NCBI GenBank assembly: GCA_913778505.1
Contig: CAJYWD010000010.1
Coordinates: forward strand, 1 to 64,000
Source: an uncultured Chryseobacterium sp.
Lineage (GTDB): Bacteria; Bacteroidota; Bacteroidia; Flavobacteriales; Weeksellaceae
Length of the DNA stretch: 64,000 nt
Direction of reading: 5' to 3'
The notes under the pieces were generated by a model that searched no databases, had not been told where the DNA came from, and saw only the letters and a list, made by a program, of their open reading frames with translations. Both the position numbers and the translations under genes were made by a program. Positions 1 through 9,368 of this stretch are shown here, in pieces. How positions within the stretch are numbered: the first letter of the stretch is position 1; each line of letters begins with the position of its first letter.

Positions 1-1311
1 GAAATTTCTAAGTTTCTTTTTTACCTCGGGATCAGCGTGGTGAGCATGGTGCTTCCGCTCACTATCCTTCTGGCCTCCATCATGACTTTCGGTGATTTTG
101 GAGAACGCTATGAGCTTGCTGCCATGAAGGCTGCGGGAATATCGCTTGTCCGCGTCATGATGCCGCTATTCATCACCGTCTCGCTGCTCTCGGTGGCGCT
201 GTTTTTCTTCTCGAACAATATTATTCCGGATTTCCAGCGCAAGGCGAAGAATATGATGTTCAATATTATATCGTCTAAGCCGGCCATCAATTTTACGCCT
301 GGAGTATTTATTGATCAGATTTCCGGTTATTCCGTGAAGTTTGACAAAATTTATGGTGAAAACGGTGAAAAACTGGAAGGTGTTTTTCTTCACAAAAATG
401 CCAGTTCGTATGACGATCAGCAGACCATCATTGCCAAAAAAGGAAAATTCGCACCCGCTGTAGACCGCAATTACCTGAAGCTGATCCTTTACGATGGCTA
501 TGTTTTTACAGATGATGTTGCCAATAAAAATTATAATGAGCGCCTTAAACAGCCGAACCAGTCAGTAAAGTTTGACAGTCTCGTAAATCATTTTGATATC
601 AGTGAGCTCCTCAACAACGCCATTGAGAAAGAGAAAATAACGGACGACTACCGCTTCCAGACCTATCTAGAAGTGAATGAAACCCTGGAAAAGAATAGGA
701 AATCCAATGCGGCAACGGTCAATTCGATCACTTCGCCTATCATCTCGCAGACCAACAGCTACGTGGAATACATTGATAAGACCAAGTCTAAAGATAAAAT
801 CACACAGCCTTATAAAATTGACACGCTGAAAAAAGATAAAAAACTGGAAGTACTCTGGAATGCGTACAGCAAGATCGAAGCACTGAAAAACAGTGTATCT
901 TCCAGCGAAACGGGCATCCAGGACACCATTAAACAACATAACAAGATTGTGATGTACCAGCAGCGGATCATCTCATATTCCTTCACGTGTATCATCTTCT
1001 TCCTGATTGGTGCCAGCCTTGGTTCCATCATCCGGAAAGGCGGAATGGGACTTCCTGTGGTCATTGCCATCGTGATTTTCATTATCTTTTATGTAATGAA
1101 CATAACCGTGGAGAACCTTTCGTGGAAAGGTGTGGTCAATCCTTATCTTGCAACGTGGATTCCTAACCTGGTTCTCTTCCCGTTCAGTATCTGGTTAACT
1201 TTTAAAGCGCTGACGGACTCGCAGCTTTTTGATATTGAAAAGTACCGTGCGCTCTTAAAACCTCTTATCGAGCGGTTTTCCAGACCCAAAGAACATCAAC
1301 GTTATCAATAA
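1..1311 (+). CDS. LptF/LptG family permease (5' partial)
   Basis: Inner-membrane permease subunit of the lipopolysaccharide exporter (LptBFG type), which drives LPS extraction towards the periplasmic bridge. The frame is open from base 1, so the true start lies left of the window. The first part holds membrane helices around 'VLPLTILLASIMTFGDF' and a conserved 'ELAAMKAAGIS' stretch. A long periplasmic domain follows, then three C-terminal membrane segments (about residues 320-400), the usual YjgP/YjgQ architecture. The stop is followed directly by a terminator hairpin. LptF and LptG cannot be separated from this fragment alone. Confidence 0.88.
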   Translation, partial: EISKFLFYLGISVVSMVLPLTILLASIMTFGDFGERYELAAMKAAGISLVRVMMPLFITVSLLSVALFFFSNNIIPDFQRKAKNMMFNIISSKPAINFTPGVFIDQISGYSVKFDKIYGENGEKLEGVFLHKNASSYDDQQTIIAKKGKFAPAVDRNYLKLILYDGYVFTDDVANKNYNERLKQPNQSVKFDSLVNHFDISELLNNAIEKEKITDDYRFQTYLEVNETLEKNRKSNAATVNSITSPIISQTNSYVEYIDKTKSKDKITQPYKIDTLKKDKKLEVLWNAYSKIEALKNSVSSSETGIQDTIKQHNKIVMYQQRIISYSFTCIIFFLIGASLGSIIRKGGMGLPVVIAIVIFIIFYVMNITVENLSWKGVVNPYLATWIPNLVLFPFSIWLTFKALTDSQLFDIEKYRALLKPLIERFSRPKEHQRYQ

Positions 1312-1314
1312 ATC

Positions 1315-1346
1315 ATCAGGCGCCTTTCACGGGCGCCTGATTCGAT
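1315..1346 (+). terminator. Rho-independent terminator after the LptF/G gene
   Basis: A perfect 10-bp stem, ATCAGGCGCC (1315-1324) with GGCGCCTGAT (1332-1341), 7-nt loop, followed by a T-rich tract. It starts four bases after the stop codon. Confidence 0.75.
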
Positions 1347-1461
1347 TTTAATCGGATTCTAATCTCTTTAATTGCATTTTAATTCCATTCCAAAAAGATT
1401 CTAATATTGGGAGTATAGCTTTGTATCATCAAAAAGACAAAAGCCGCTAAAATCCAGTATT

Positions 1462-1953
1462 ATGAATAAAACCATCTTAATTGCCACCGATTTTTCATTG
1501 GAATCTCTGGAGACATTAAAAAAAGTACTCCACGAAAAGCATAGTCAAAACGATGAGAACAGCTACCACATTCTTCTGCTAAGTGGCTATGACATGGGAG
1601 ATTCTATCCGAGACCTGCTTTTTACGACCAAAAGCCACGTATTTGAAAAGATCAGATCTCAGGAGTTTTGCGATGCATACAGCATCATCCAAAACAAATA
1701 TCCGAAGTTGATCCGGAAAATCAGCTGCGACATTTTCACCGGCAACTTCCAGAGGACCTTCAACCAATATATAGAAGTGTTGAATATTGAAGAAACTTAC
1801 TACCCGTCTTCGTCGTTGAATCAGCTCAAAAAAGGCCAGTTCAATATCATTCCTTACATCAAGAAGTGCAAGCATCTGAGAGCCGAAGTTATTGAAACCA
1901 AATCGCCTCAGATGGTTCCGGAAAAAGGAAGACTCGCAGAGATTTTCCTTTAG
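1462..1953 (+). CDS. Hypothetical protein, universal-stress-protein-like N-terminus
   Basis: A 163-residue soluble protein. It opens with 'ILIATDFSLESLETLK', which resembles the first strand and loop of UspA-type proteins (ILvptDFS), but I see no clear nucleotide-binding G-x2-G-x9-G(S/T) motif later, so a working Usp domain is doubtful. A TAGCTTTG element (1416-1423) matches the Bacteroidota -7 box about 40 bp upstream. A DUF1275 membrane protein follows after 38 bp and may be co-transcribed. Specific function unknown. Confidence 0.7.
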   Translation: MNKTILIATDFSLESLETLKKVLHEKHSQNDENSYHILLLSGYDMGDSIRDLLFTTKSHVFEKIRSQEFCDAYSIIQNKYPKLIRKISCDIFTGNFQRTFNQYIEVLNIEETYYPSSSLNQLKKGQFNIIPYIKKCKHLRAEVIETKSPQMVPEKGRLAEIFL

Positions 1954-1991
1954 AATGGAAAGATTATCATCAACTACTAAAACAAAAGATT

Positions 1992-2840
1992 ATGTTAAGG
2001 AATTACAGCAATAGCAGAACGTTGGGAGAGAATATTAGATTGGGGACGCTGACTGCGTTCACCGCAGGTACCATTAACATTGCTTCGCTCCTGATATTTC
2101 TTTCCTTCACATCCAATGTCACCGGACATTATGCCATTCTGGCGGCGGAAATCAGCCAGGGCAACTGGACGCAGGTGGCAGTGGTAGGTGGATGGATTTT
2201 CCTGTTTTTCTTCGGAGGATTTGTTGCGAATCTCAGTGTCATTAACCTGAACCGGAAAAGCAAATATTTTGCCCACGCGTTGCCAATTATCCTTGAGATT
2301 TTTTGTCTTTTGGCAGTTGGAATTTATGGTCAGTTTTATTATCAGAAAACCTTGGAAGAAACCGAAGCGCTTGTTGCACTGATGCTTTTTGCGACAGGCC
2401 TTCAGAACGGACTTACGGCCAGCATTTCCAATTTCTCTGTCAAAACTACGCATCTTACCGGAACCACTACAGATCTCGGCATTCTCTTTTCAATGTTTAC
2501 TCAGAAGCGATTCCGTAAAAATCCGGAACTTACTGCGCGTGCGAAATTGCTGATGAGCATCATGACCGCCTATGTTTCGGGCGCAGTGTTTTCAGGACTC
2601 ACCTATTATCACCTGGAGTTCAGGGTGTTTTATGTCATCAGTCTCTGTCTTCTTGTGGTTATTGTCTATGACTTTTACAAGATCAATCTACGGCATTTTT
2701 ACACCCAGTATCGCTACTATAAAATTTATCACAAGCCGACCTTTATTGCGGCTATGTATTATAGAATCCACAGTAAAGACGACAAAAGAACTATGAGTAG
2801 ACCTAATACTAACGCAAAATTGGCATTTGAAAGTAAATAA
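1992..2840 (+). CDS. DUF1275 (YoaK-like) membrane protein
   Basis: A 282-residue integral membrane protein of the DUF1275/YoaK family, whose substrate is not established. Diagnostic early motifs are 'GTLTAFTAGTINIASLL' and 'FTSNVTGHYA'. Hydrophobic helices lie at about 15-40, 60-85, 95-120, 120-145 and 190-235. The 'GLQNGLTASISN..VKTTHLTGTTTDLG' region is typical of the family. The length is a little above the usual 220-240 because of a charged C-terminal tail of about 40 residues. It follows the Usp-like gene by 38 bp and ends before a terminator shared with trxB. Confidence 0.85.
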   Translation: MLRNYSNSRTLGENIRLGTLTAFTAGTINIASLLIFLSFTSNVTGHYAILAAEISQGNWTQVAVVGGWIFLFFFGGFVANLSVINLNRKSKYFAHALPIILEIFCLLAVGIYGQFYYQKTLEETEALVALMLFATGLQNGLTASISNFSVKTTHLTGTTTDLGILFSMFTQKRFRKNPELTARAKLLMSIMTAYVSGAVFSGLTYYHLEFRVFYVISLCLLVVIVYDFYKINLRHFYTQYRYYKIYHKPTFIAAMYYRIHSKDDKRTMSRPNTNAKLAFESK

Positions 2841-2908
2841 AATCCTCCTCTTAAAAACGCATTTTCATATAATCAAATCAATCATTTTTTGTAATAGTTC
2901 TTTATCAA

Positions 2909-2940
2909 GAAACCGCCGGAGGTCAATCCCCGGCGGTTTC
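2909..2940. terminator. Bidirectional terminator between the DUF1275 gene and trxB
   Basis: An 11-bp perfect stem, GAAACCGCCGG (2909-2919) with CCGGCGGTTTC (2930-2940), lies between the converging genes. A/T-rich sequence on both sides allows use in either direction. Confidence 0.75.
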
Positions 2941-2968
2941 GAATTTTATATCGTGCAGTGAGCAATTT

Positions 2969-3940
2969 CTAATCTCTTTCTACCCAGGTATGATTTTCCC
3001 CGGCCAGTTCGCCGAGGTATTTCTCAGCATCCATTGCTGCCATACAACCGCTGCCTGCCGCCGTGATCGCCTGTCTGTAATGATGATCCTGAACATCGCC
3101 AGCCGCAAACACTCCGGGAAGATTGGTTCTCGCAGATTTGCCTTCGGTGATGATGTATTCATTTTCATCCAAGTCAATCTGACCTTTGAAAAGGTCTGTA
3201 TTAGGCTTATGACCAATGGCGATAAAAATACCGTGAACATCTACCGTAGAAACTATGTCTGTCAGATTATTAACAACTTTAGCTCGCTCTACCAGATTGT
3301 TTTCACCTTCGATACCGATAAGTTCGTGGTTGTATTTCACCTCAATATTCGGCGTGCTGAGAACACGGTCTACCATTACCTTCGAAGCGCGGAAGTGGTC
3401 TTTTCTAACCAATAAAGTCACCTTGTTACAAATCTTGGACAGATAAGTGGCCTCTTCAGCTGCGGTGTCGCCCGCTCCCACCACTACAACGTCTTTTCCT
3501 CTGTAGAAAAATCCGTCGCACGTAGCGCAGGCAGAAACGCCTCCGCCGGCGTATTTTTTCTCATCGGCAAGACCCAGATATTTGGCGGCTGCACCTGTAG
3601 AAATGATGACACTTTTCGCCAAAATATCGCGTGAGCCTGTACTGAGCTTATGAATACCGCCTCGGACTTTTGAAAACTCGACTTTGGAGATCATTTCGTA
3701 ATGAACTTTGGTTTCGAAACGTTCCGCTTGTTTTTGCAGGTGAAGCATCATTTCCGGTCCGGTGACGCCATCCGGATAACCCGGAAAATTCTCAACTTCC
3801 GTAGTGGTAGTCAGCTGCCCGCCAGGTTCCAGGCCAGTGAACAATTCAGGTTTCAGATTGGCTCTTGCTGCATAAATTGCGGCTGTAAAACCTGCGGGTC
3901 CCGAACCTACAATAACACAGTCTAAGATATTATTTTCCAT
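2969..3940 (-). CDS. trxB: Thioredoxin reductase
   Basis: NADPH-dependent flavoenzyme that reduces thioredoxin in the cytoplasm. The 323-residue protein has the N-terminal FAD motif GSGPAG (12-17), the redox-active pair in CATC (Cys138-Cys141), the NADPH-binding GAGDTAAEEA, and the C-terminal FAD motif 'GVFAAGDVQD'. Length and order match low-molecular-weight TrxB. A TATATTTG element on the minus strand (4000-4007) lies about 60 bp upstream and fits the -7 consensus. No thioredoxin gene is adjacent. Confidence 0.96.
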   Translation of the reverse strand: MENNILDCVIVGSGPAGFTAAIYAARANLKPELFTGLEPGGQLTTTTEVENFPGYPDGVTGPEMMLHLQKQAERFETKVHYEMISKVEFSKVRGGIHKLSTGSRDILAKSVIISTGAAAKYLGLADEKKYAGGGVSACATCDGFFYRGKDVVVVGAGDTAAEEATYLSKICNKVTLLVRKDHFRASKVMVDRVLSTPNIEVKYNHELIGIEGENNLVERAKVVNNLTDIVSTVDVHGIFIAIGHKPNTDLFKGQIDLDENEYIITEGKSARTNLPGVFAAGDVQDHHYRQAITAAGSGCMAAMDAEKYLGELAGENHTWVERD

Positions 3941-4171
3941 TTTTGATAAAAAATTAATTTATTGTTATAAGCGATTTTTTCAGGAAAAATCAGAATTTTC
4001 AAATATAATTCATTGCCCGAAAAATCCGATACAAATGTCGGGAAATAATTATTCAGAACCTATCTAAACTGTCGATGTGAATGATATCTGTGATGAATTT
4101 TAATGTTTCTAATAATGACGACATTAAAAAATTTCTTTTGAATGTAAGCCATCTTCCACGCATCAGAATTT

Positions 4172-5209
4172 TCAAACGGAAACTTTAAGTTCATCCACTT
4201 TAATGATTTTGAAGACCATTTCTTTATATATTTCCTCATCTTCCATCTGTCTCACGCCGAGGCCTTTGGATTTAAGATCCATCTCACGAAGAATGGAAAT
4301 CACTCTGGTAGCATGTTTTAAAGGATAGAATCTGGCCGCTTCCGAATAATCTTTGATCGCATAGGGATTGACACCCATCGCCGAGGCAATGCTTTGCGGA
4401 GATTGTCCCGATAATGTGTGATAAACAATCACGTTTGAAAAAAAATTATATAATGCGCCAAACGCCATCTGTATGGGATTAGACTTTTTGTTTTTGCCCA
4501 TGTAATAAGCAATACTGAATGCCTTCGCCTGATCTTTTGTAGCTAGTGCTTTCTGAAGTTCGAAGATGTTGAAATCCTTGCTGATTCCGATGTGTTCTTC
4601 AATGATTTTCCCGTCCAGCACAGCTCCGTCTTTCAGGACGATTTTAAGCTTATTGAGCTCATTGGCAATTCTGGAAAGATCGTTCCCGAGATATTCTGCC
4701 AGGAGATGGCTGATGTTGGGCGCCGATTTAATGCCCATTACGCTCATCTCGCCCTGAATCCAGGTTGGCAGTTGGTAATCCTTCATTTTCTCGCTGGTAA
4801 AGAGCATTCCGGCTTTGGCAAGTGACTTGGCGATTTTTTTTCTGGCATCCAGCTTTTTATGTTTGTGCGCAAAAACAAGAATTGTGGAAGGAACAGGATT
4901 TTCCAGATAAGCTTCCAGCGCTTTGGTTTCCTCGTCGTTCAGCTTCATATCCTGAGCTTCTTTTACAATGATGAGCTGCCTGTCGCCCATCATCGGATAT
5001 TGCCTGGCCAGGGAAAGAACTTCCGGATACGTTGTATCGCGGCCATAGGCGACCGTCTGGTTAAAAGCTTTCTCATCTTCCTCCAGCACATCCTGTTCAA
5101 AATGTTTGACAGCCAGGTCAATATAAAATGCTTCATCGCCCTGAAAAAAATAAACCGGCTGAAGTTCTTTATTTTTAATATTTTTGAGGATATTATCTAT
5201 TTCTTTCAT
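4172..5209 (-). CDS. holA: DNA polymerase III subunit delta
   Basis: The delta subunit of the clamp loader, which opens the sliding clamp during chromosome replication. The 345-residue protein starts with the family pattern 'ILKNIKNKELQPVYFFQGDEAFYID', continues with 'PMMGDRQLIIVKEAQDM' and carries the C-terminal collar-type helical region. The start at 5209 leaves 8 bp to the divergent HsdR_N-like gene, so the two promoters must overlap the neighbouring coding sequences. This divergent pairing is, to my knowledge, common in flavobacteria. Confidence 0.93.
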   Translation of the reverse strand: MKEIDNILKNIKNKELQPVYFFQGDEAFYIDLAVKHFEQDVLEEDEKAFNQTVAYGRDTTYPEVLSLARQYPMMGDRQLIIVKEAQDMKLNDEETKALEAYLENPVPSTILVFAHKHKKLDARKKIAKSLAKAGMLFTSEKMKDYQLPTWIQGEMSVMGIKSAPNISHLLAEYLGNDLSRIANELNKLKIVLKDGAVLDGKIIEEHIGISKDFNIFELQKALATKDQAKAFSIAYYMGKNKKSNPIQMAFGALYNFFSNVIVYHTLSGQSPQSIASAMGVNPYAIKDYSEAARFYPLKHATRVISILREMDLKSKGLGVRQMEDEEIYKEMVFKIIKVDELKVSV

Positions 5210-5217
5210 TTTAATAC

Positions 5218-5652
5218 ATGCAGGTTCCGAAGCTCAATTTCGATCACACGTTTGATTTCCAGATCAAACAGGACAAAGATACATTTTTTATCTATGATCT
5301 GGTCCGGAAAAGCTGGCTGGTTCTTACACCGGAAGAATGGGTAAGACAGCACTGGCTGCACTATTTCCGCTTTGTGAAGAAGAAAAATCTCTCTTCTTTA
5401 ATTCTGGAACAAAAGCTGGAACTTAACGGTACCACAAAAAGAATTGATCTCCTGGTCACCGAAAAGACGAAGCCGAAAATCCTCATTGAATGTAAAGCGC
5501 CCAGCATTGCGCTGAAAGAGACACATTTTGAGCAAATTGCGCGTTATAACAGTCTGATTGGTGCACAGCAAATTGTGATCAGCAATGGTTTTCATCATAT
5601 TTTTGCAGAAAACACTGCGGACGGTTACCAGTTCCGGAAAAGTTTGGAATAA
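5218..5652 (+). CDS. HsdR N-terminal-type nuclease-fold protein
   Basis: A 144-residue stand-alone protein resembling the N-terminal nuclease domain of type I restriction R subunits (HSDR_N_2). The PD-(D/E)xK signature is visible as 'KRIDLLV...ILIECKAP', with the Asp and the Glu-x-Lys appropriately spaced. No helicase, methylase or specificity subunit lies nearby, so this is not a restriction system. It is probably a housekeeping DNA-associated protein paired with holA. Its biochemical role is unknown. Start is 8 bp from the holA start. Confidence 0.8.
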   Translation: MQVPKLNFDHTFDFQIKQDKDTFFIYDLVRKSWLVLTPEEWVRQHWLHYFRFVKKKNLSSLILEQKLELNGTTKRIDLLVTEKTKPKILIECKAPSIALKETHFEQIARYNSLIGAQQIVISNGFHHIFAENTADGYQFRKSLE

Positions 5653-5685
5653 GTATTGATTGTTACGGTTTTATGACCAACCCGA

Positions 5686-8175
5686 ATGAATGAAATAAAA
5701 TCTACTCAACCATCAAAACTCAGGAAAACATTAATCATAACGAGCATCACAATTCTGGTGCTTTTACTGATATTTCCTTTTGCGCTCAATTTTTATCTCA
5801 AGAGAAAACTGCCAGACCTTATTAATAAAAAAACGCCCTATCAATTACAACTGAAGCAATTTGACCTCGATTTGTTATCCGGGAATCTTACAGCTGAACG
5901 AATCAAAATCAAGAACAAAAATCCGAAAGATACGGCAGTTGCTCAAATCAGCGGTGAAATAAGGGAACTGAAAATCAATGATTTTGGAATCTGGAAGGAC
6001 ATTTTCAATAAAACTTATAAGGCAGAGAATCTAGTTCTGACAGATGCCGAAATAAGAGTGAATCTTCCGAAAAAAAGAGGGAAGAAAAACAAAACTTCGG
6101 AGAAAACGGATATTCAGCTGGAAAACATTATTGTTTCCAATGCGAATATCAATATCACAAAAGGCGAAAAAAATACATTATTCAACGGAAAAAATGTGAA
6201 CATCAAACTCACGGATATCAAGCAAAGTGATGACGAATCCAAATTGCCTGTTGCGTTCAGAGAATTCAAAATGGAGGCTGAGAATGTTCTAGTGATGACC
6301 AATGAATTTTATGAAGTCAACGCTCAAAAAATATCGGCCAAAAATAGACTTCTTTCCATCAGCCAATTTCACTTGAAGCCAATCCAGGATCCTAAAAATT
6401 ACAACGCAAAGAATATTTTTGATTTCGCAGCGGATGAACTTGTGGCGAAGAACTTTGTCGTGAATCAGGATTCTTTGATTGTGGATGACATTGATTTTAC
6501 AAAACCTAATCTAAAAGTGACTTCCACCGGAAAAAAGATGGTGGAATCCAAAAGTGAAAAGGACAAAAAAGTCAGTCTGAAAATTGGTCTGAAAAACGTC
6601 CGGTTTACTCAGGGAAAAATTCTCGTGCTCCAATCCGATCTACAGAAAACAGCTTCAGTTGACAATTTCGATTTCAAGCTCAGCAATATTATTTTCGATA
6701 AAAACACAGTGAAGGAAAAAATACCCTTCCGGTTTACGAATCATAATATTCAGGCGGAAAACATCTATTTAAAAACTGATGCCTTGCAGGCACTGAAAAT
6801 CGGGAAAATCAAATCTGAGAATGAAGATATTTCTGTTGATGATTTTGAGATGATTCCTCTAGGAAAAAGCATTCACAAGGATGTTCTTGATATCAGAACT
6901 CATAAAATTCTTATCACCAGAAACCAGTCGAAATATATAGGACAGCAACTCAATCTGAACTTCGCCGCAATCCAGGTGGTGAATCCTAAAATCAAACTAT
7001 TCTCTGCAAAACATCTATCGAAAGCTCAAAAGAAAAAAGAATCCAACTACGATTTCAAGGCGCTGATTGGAAAACTGAATATCGTTAATGGTCAATTCAA
7101 ACAGTTTTCGGAAGGAAAAGAAAAGCTTTCTGTTGGAACATTTAACATTGATCTTAAGGAAATAAGATCTGATAAAAACATTGCAAAAGGCGATTTGCCC
7201 TTCTTAATAAAAGGCCGATTAATCAATGCGAAAAACATCAATCTGGATGCAGGAAAATATTACCGTTTAAAATTAGCTTCGCTTAAAAATTCCGGCAAGC
7301 AAACTGATTTATACAATCTTGAATTTCTTCCAAAATACTCGAGAAAAGTTTTCAGCAAAGTGATTGCGAAGGAAGAAGACCTTTACACCATCCGGACAAA
7401 ATCTGTTTCGATTCTTGATAAGAATTCCAAAATCGGAAAAAATACGGTGATCAATCTCGATCATATCTCAATTGACGGTCTTCATTGCAATATTTACCAT
7501 GATCTCGCTCCGCCTGATGACCATTCTGTAAGGTATCTATTCGGTAAAAAGTTACGTGATGTTAAGTTTCCGCTGTTTGTCAATCAGATTCAGCTACGGA
7601 ATTCAGCGCTGACTTACGAAGAAGATGCGGAGAACGAAAACAAGCCCGGAAAGCTGACTTTCGAAGCCTTCAGCGCCAAAATAACGAATGTGAATAATGC
7701 CAAGATCAAAGGTCTTCCTACAATCATTACAGTAGATTCTGATTTTAAATTTTATGGAACTGCTCCTACGAAAGTGGTTTGGAAGTTTGATGTCAAAGAT
7801 ATGAATGACCGGTTTACGATCGCCGGCAATATTCAGAAGCTTTCGGCAGATAACGTCAATCTTTTTGTACGGCCATATCTGAATGTAACGCTGGACGGAA
7901 AAATTGACTATCTCAAATTTGATTATTACGGATCGAATCAGGGCATCGCAGGACGATTTTATTTCAAGTACAAGGATATGTATGTCAATTTTCTCAACAA
8001 GAAAAATGGCAAGGAGCGGAAAGTGCTGAGCACGGTGGCGAACTGGTTTGTAAAGAACGAATCCAAAGGCGAGCCTAATTATGTTTTGATCGATAAGAAA
8101 AGAGATCCTGAAAAAAGCTTCTTCAACATGCTTTGGCAAGGTATAATGGAAGGCCTGAAGAAGTATGTGATTTAA
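5686..8175 (+). CDS. Large AsmA/DUF748-like envelope protein
   Basis: An 829-residue protein with one N-terminal membrane anchor (about residues 15-35) followed by a very long region rich in short beta-type repeats, the layout of AsmA/TamB-related inter-membrane proteins. It closely resembles what is usually called DUF748 in Bacteroidota. Such proteins are thought to lie in the periplasm and may help move lipids to the outer membrane, which is inference here. It begins 33 bp after the HsdR_N-like gene. A dispersed repeat lies just downstream. Confidence 0.7.
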   Translation: MNEIKSTQPSKLRKTLIITSITILVLLLIFPFALNFYLKRKLPDLINKKTPYQLQLKQFDLDLLSGNLTAERIKIKNKNPKDTAVAQISGEIRELKINDFGIWKDIFNKTYKAENLVLTDAEIRVNLPKKRGKKNKTSEKTDIQLENIIVSNANINITKGEKNTLFNGKNVNIKLTDIKQSDDESKLPVAFREFKMEAENVLVMTNEFYEVNAQKISAKNRLLSISQFHLKPIQDPKNYNAKNIFDFAADELVAKNFVVNQDSLIVDDIDFTKPNLKVTSTGKKMVESKSEKDKKVSLKIGLKNVRFTQGKILVLQSDLQKTASVDNFDFKLSNIIFDKNTVKEKIPFRFTNHNIQAENIYLKTDALQALKIGKIKSENEDISVDDFEMIPLGKSIHKDVLDIRTHKILITRNQSKYIGQQLNLNFAAIQVVNPKIKLFSAKHLSKAQKKKESNYDFKALIGKLNIVNGQFKQFSEGKEKLSVGTFNIDLKEIRSDKNIAKGDLPFLIKGRLINAKNINLDAGKYYRLKLASLKNSGKQTDLYNLEFLPKYSRKVFSKVIAKEEDLYTIRTKSVSILDKNSKIGKNTVINLDHISIDGLHCNIYHDLAPPDDHSVRYLFGKKLRDVKFPLFVNQIQLRNSALTYEEDAENENKPGKLTFEAFSAKITNVNNAKIKGLPTIITVDSDFKFYGTAPTKVVWKFDVKDMNDRFTIAGNIQKLSADNVNLFVRPYLNVTLDGKIDYLKFDYYGSNQGIAGRFYFKYKDMYVNFLNKKNGKERKVLSTVANWFVKNESKGEPNYVLIDKKRDPEKSFFNMLWQGIMEGLKKYVI

Positions 8176-8215
8176 AATTACAGTTCTATACAGCAAATTA
8201 CATTATCGAGAATAG

Positions 8216-8302
8216 CGCGCAGCCCGACCTGAACGGTTATCCTTTTTGCGAGAGGCTATGCCGAGCAAAAAGATAATAGTGGAGGGCGGAAATAGCTGCC
8301 AT
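8216..8302. repeat. Dispersed intergenic repeat, family R1, copy 1
   Basis: Starts GCGCGCAGCCCGACCTGA, has a hairpin core (TATCCTTTTTGC with GCAAAAAGATAATA) and ends with AGGGCGGAAATAGCTGCC. The same framework recurs at 15648-15783, 23649-23766 and 41846-41968. It sits between the converging AsmA-like gene and batB, where it may end both transcripts. Confidence 0.7.
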
Positions 8303-8356
8303 AAAAAACAGACCAATTGCTACCGGACGAAGTCAAAAGCTGCCATAAAAATTTTT

Positions 8357-9364
8357 CTAAAGATTAAAATCCCGTTTCGGATTGAAGAGATAAATCAAAA
8401 GAAAAAAGAACACAGATGCTCCCAAAAAATACTGGTAATAATGCACCGCTGACTGTGAGTTGATGACGGTGGACGTGGATCCGCTATTGTTTTTTAGCTC
8501 GTCCAGCAGCGTTTGCACCGCATTGTCCAGATTATTGCCATCCAGGAAATTCCCGCCTGTGGAAGATGCAAGATTCCTCAGAGCCTTGGTCTGCAGCCTG
8601 GAAACAACGGTTTCGCCATAGATATCCGATTTGTAGCCCATGAGCTGGCCGAAATAATATTCGGGAATAGGCGCGCCTTCCTCGGTTCCCACGCCAATCG
8701 TGGTAATCCTGATGCCTTCTTTCCTGGCGAGATTAATGGCTTCGTCCTCATGACCTTCGTTATCCTCGCCATCGCTGATGAGCACAATGTTTCTGGAGCC
8801 TTTGGCGATATTTTTAAATTTCTGTGCAGCGATCTGGATCGGTTTGAGAAAATCAGTACCCTGATTCTGAACTACGCTGGTCTCAATGCCCATCAGGTAA
8901 TTTTCTGCCGCCGAATAATCGCTGGAAAGAGGCATCACGGAATAGGAATCGCCGGCGAAAACTATGATTCCCACCCTGTCATTACTCATTTTCTGAAGCG
9001 CATTAATGATGATATTCTTGGCTTCCTCCAGACGGCTTGGCGGGATGTCTTGGGCATTCATGGAATTGGAAACGTCCAGAACAAATATCGTGCTGCTGAC
9101 ATTCTGTTTCACATTGATTTCTTCCTTGCCACCTAAAAGATCAATAATCGAAAATATCAGAAATAAGAAGCCTAACAGATACAATACCGGAAAAATCCTG
9201 GCGAATGAAGACGTCTTCTCGAATAATGTGTCCTGAAAGCGCGCTTCGGCAAAGAGATCCCGCCTGCGGTTCTTCCAGCGGACATAATGGATGATGAAGT
9301 AACCGATGAGAGGCAACAACAATAGCAGTAATAAATACCAGTAATTTCCTAAATACCAATTCAT
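8357..9364 (-). CDS. batB: VWA-domain membrane protein BatB
   Basis: A 335-residue protein with two N-terminal membrane helices, a von Willebrand factor A domain and one C-terminal helix. The metal-ion-dependent adhesion site is intact: 'DVSNSMNAQD' (DxSxS), a later Thr-containing loop, and 'LISDGEDN'. It is the last gene of the moxR-DUF58-BatD-batA-batB run, 4 bp after batA. Bat operons are linked to envelope integrity and stress tolerance in Bacteroidota and other bacteria. The batC-E genes that often follow are not here. Confidence 0.88.
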   Translation of the reverse strand: MNWYLGNYWYLLLLLLLPLIGYFIIHYVRWKNRRRDLFAEARFQDTLFEKTSSFARIFPVLYLLGFLFLIFSIIDLLGGKEEINVKQNVSSTIFVLDVSNSMNAQDIPPSRLEEAKNIIINALQKMSNDRVGIIVFAGDSYSVMPLSSDYSAAENYLMGIETSVVQNQGTDFLKPIQIAAQKFKNIAKGSRNIVLISDGEDNEGHEDEAINLARKEGIRITTIGVGTEEGAPIPEYYFGQLMGYKSDIYGETVVSRLQTKALRNLASSTGGNFLDGNNLDNAVQTLLDELKNNSGSTSTVINSQSAVHYYQYFLGASVFFFLLIYLFNPKRDFNL

Positions 9365-9368
9365 CAGC

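Noticed and set aside
5218..5652. Part of a restriction-modification defence system
   Set aside because: Only the nuclease-fold domain is present, next to holA, with no methylase, specificity or helicase gene in the region.
8246..8452. 68-residue frame between the AsmA-like gene and batB
   Set aside because: It lies in the R1 repeat and overlaps the 3' end of batB on the other strand.
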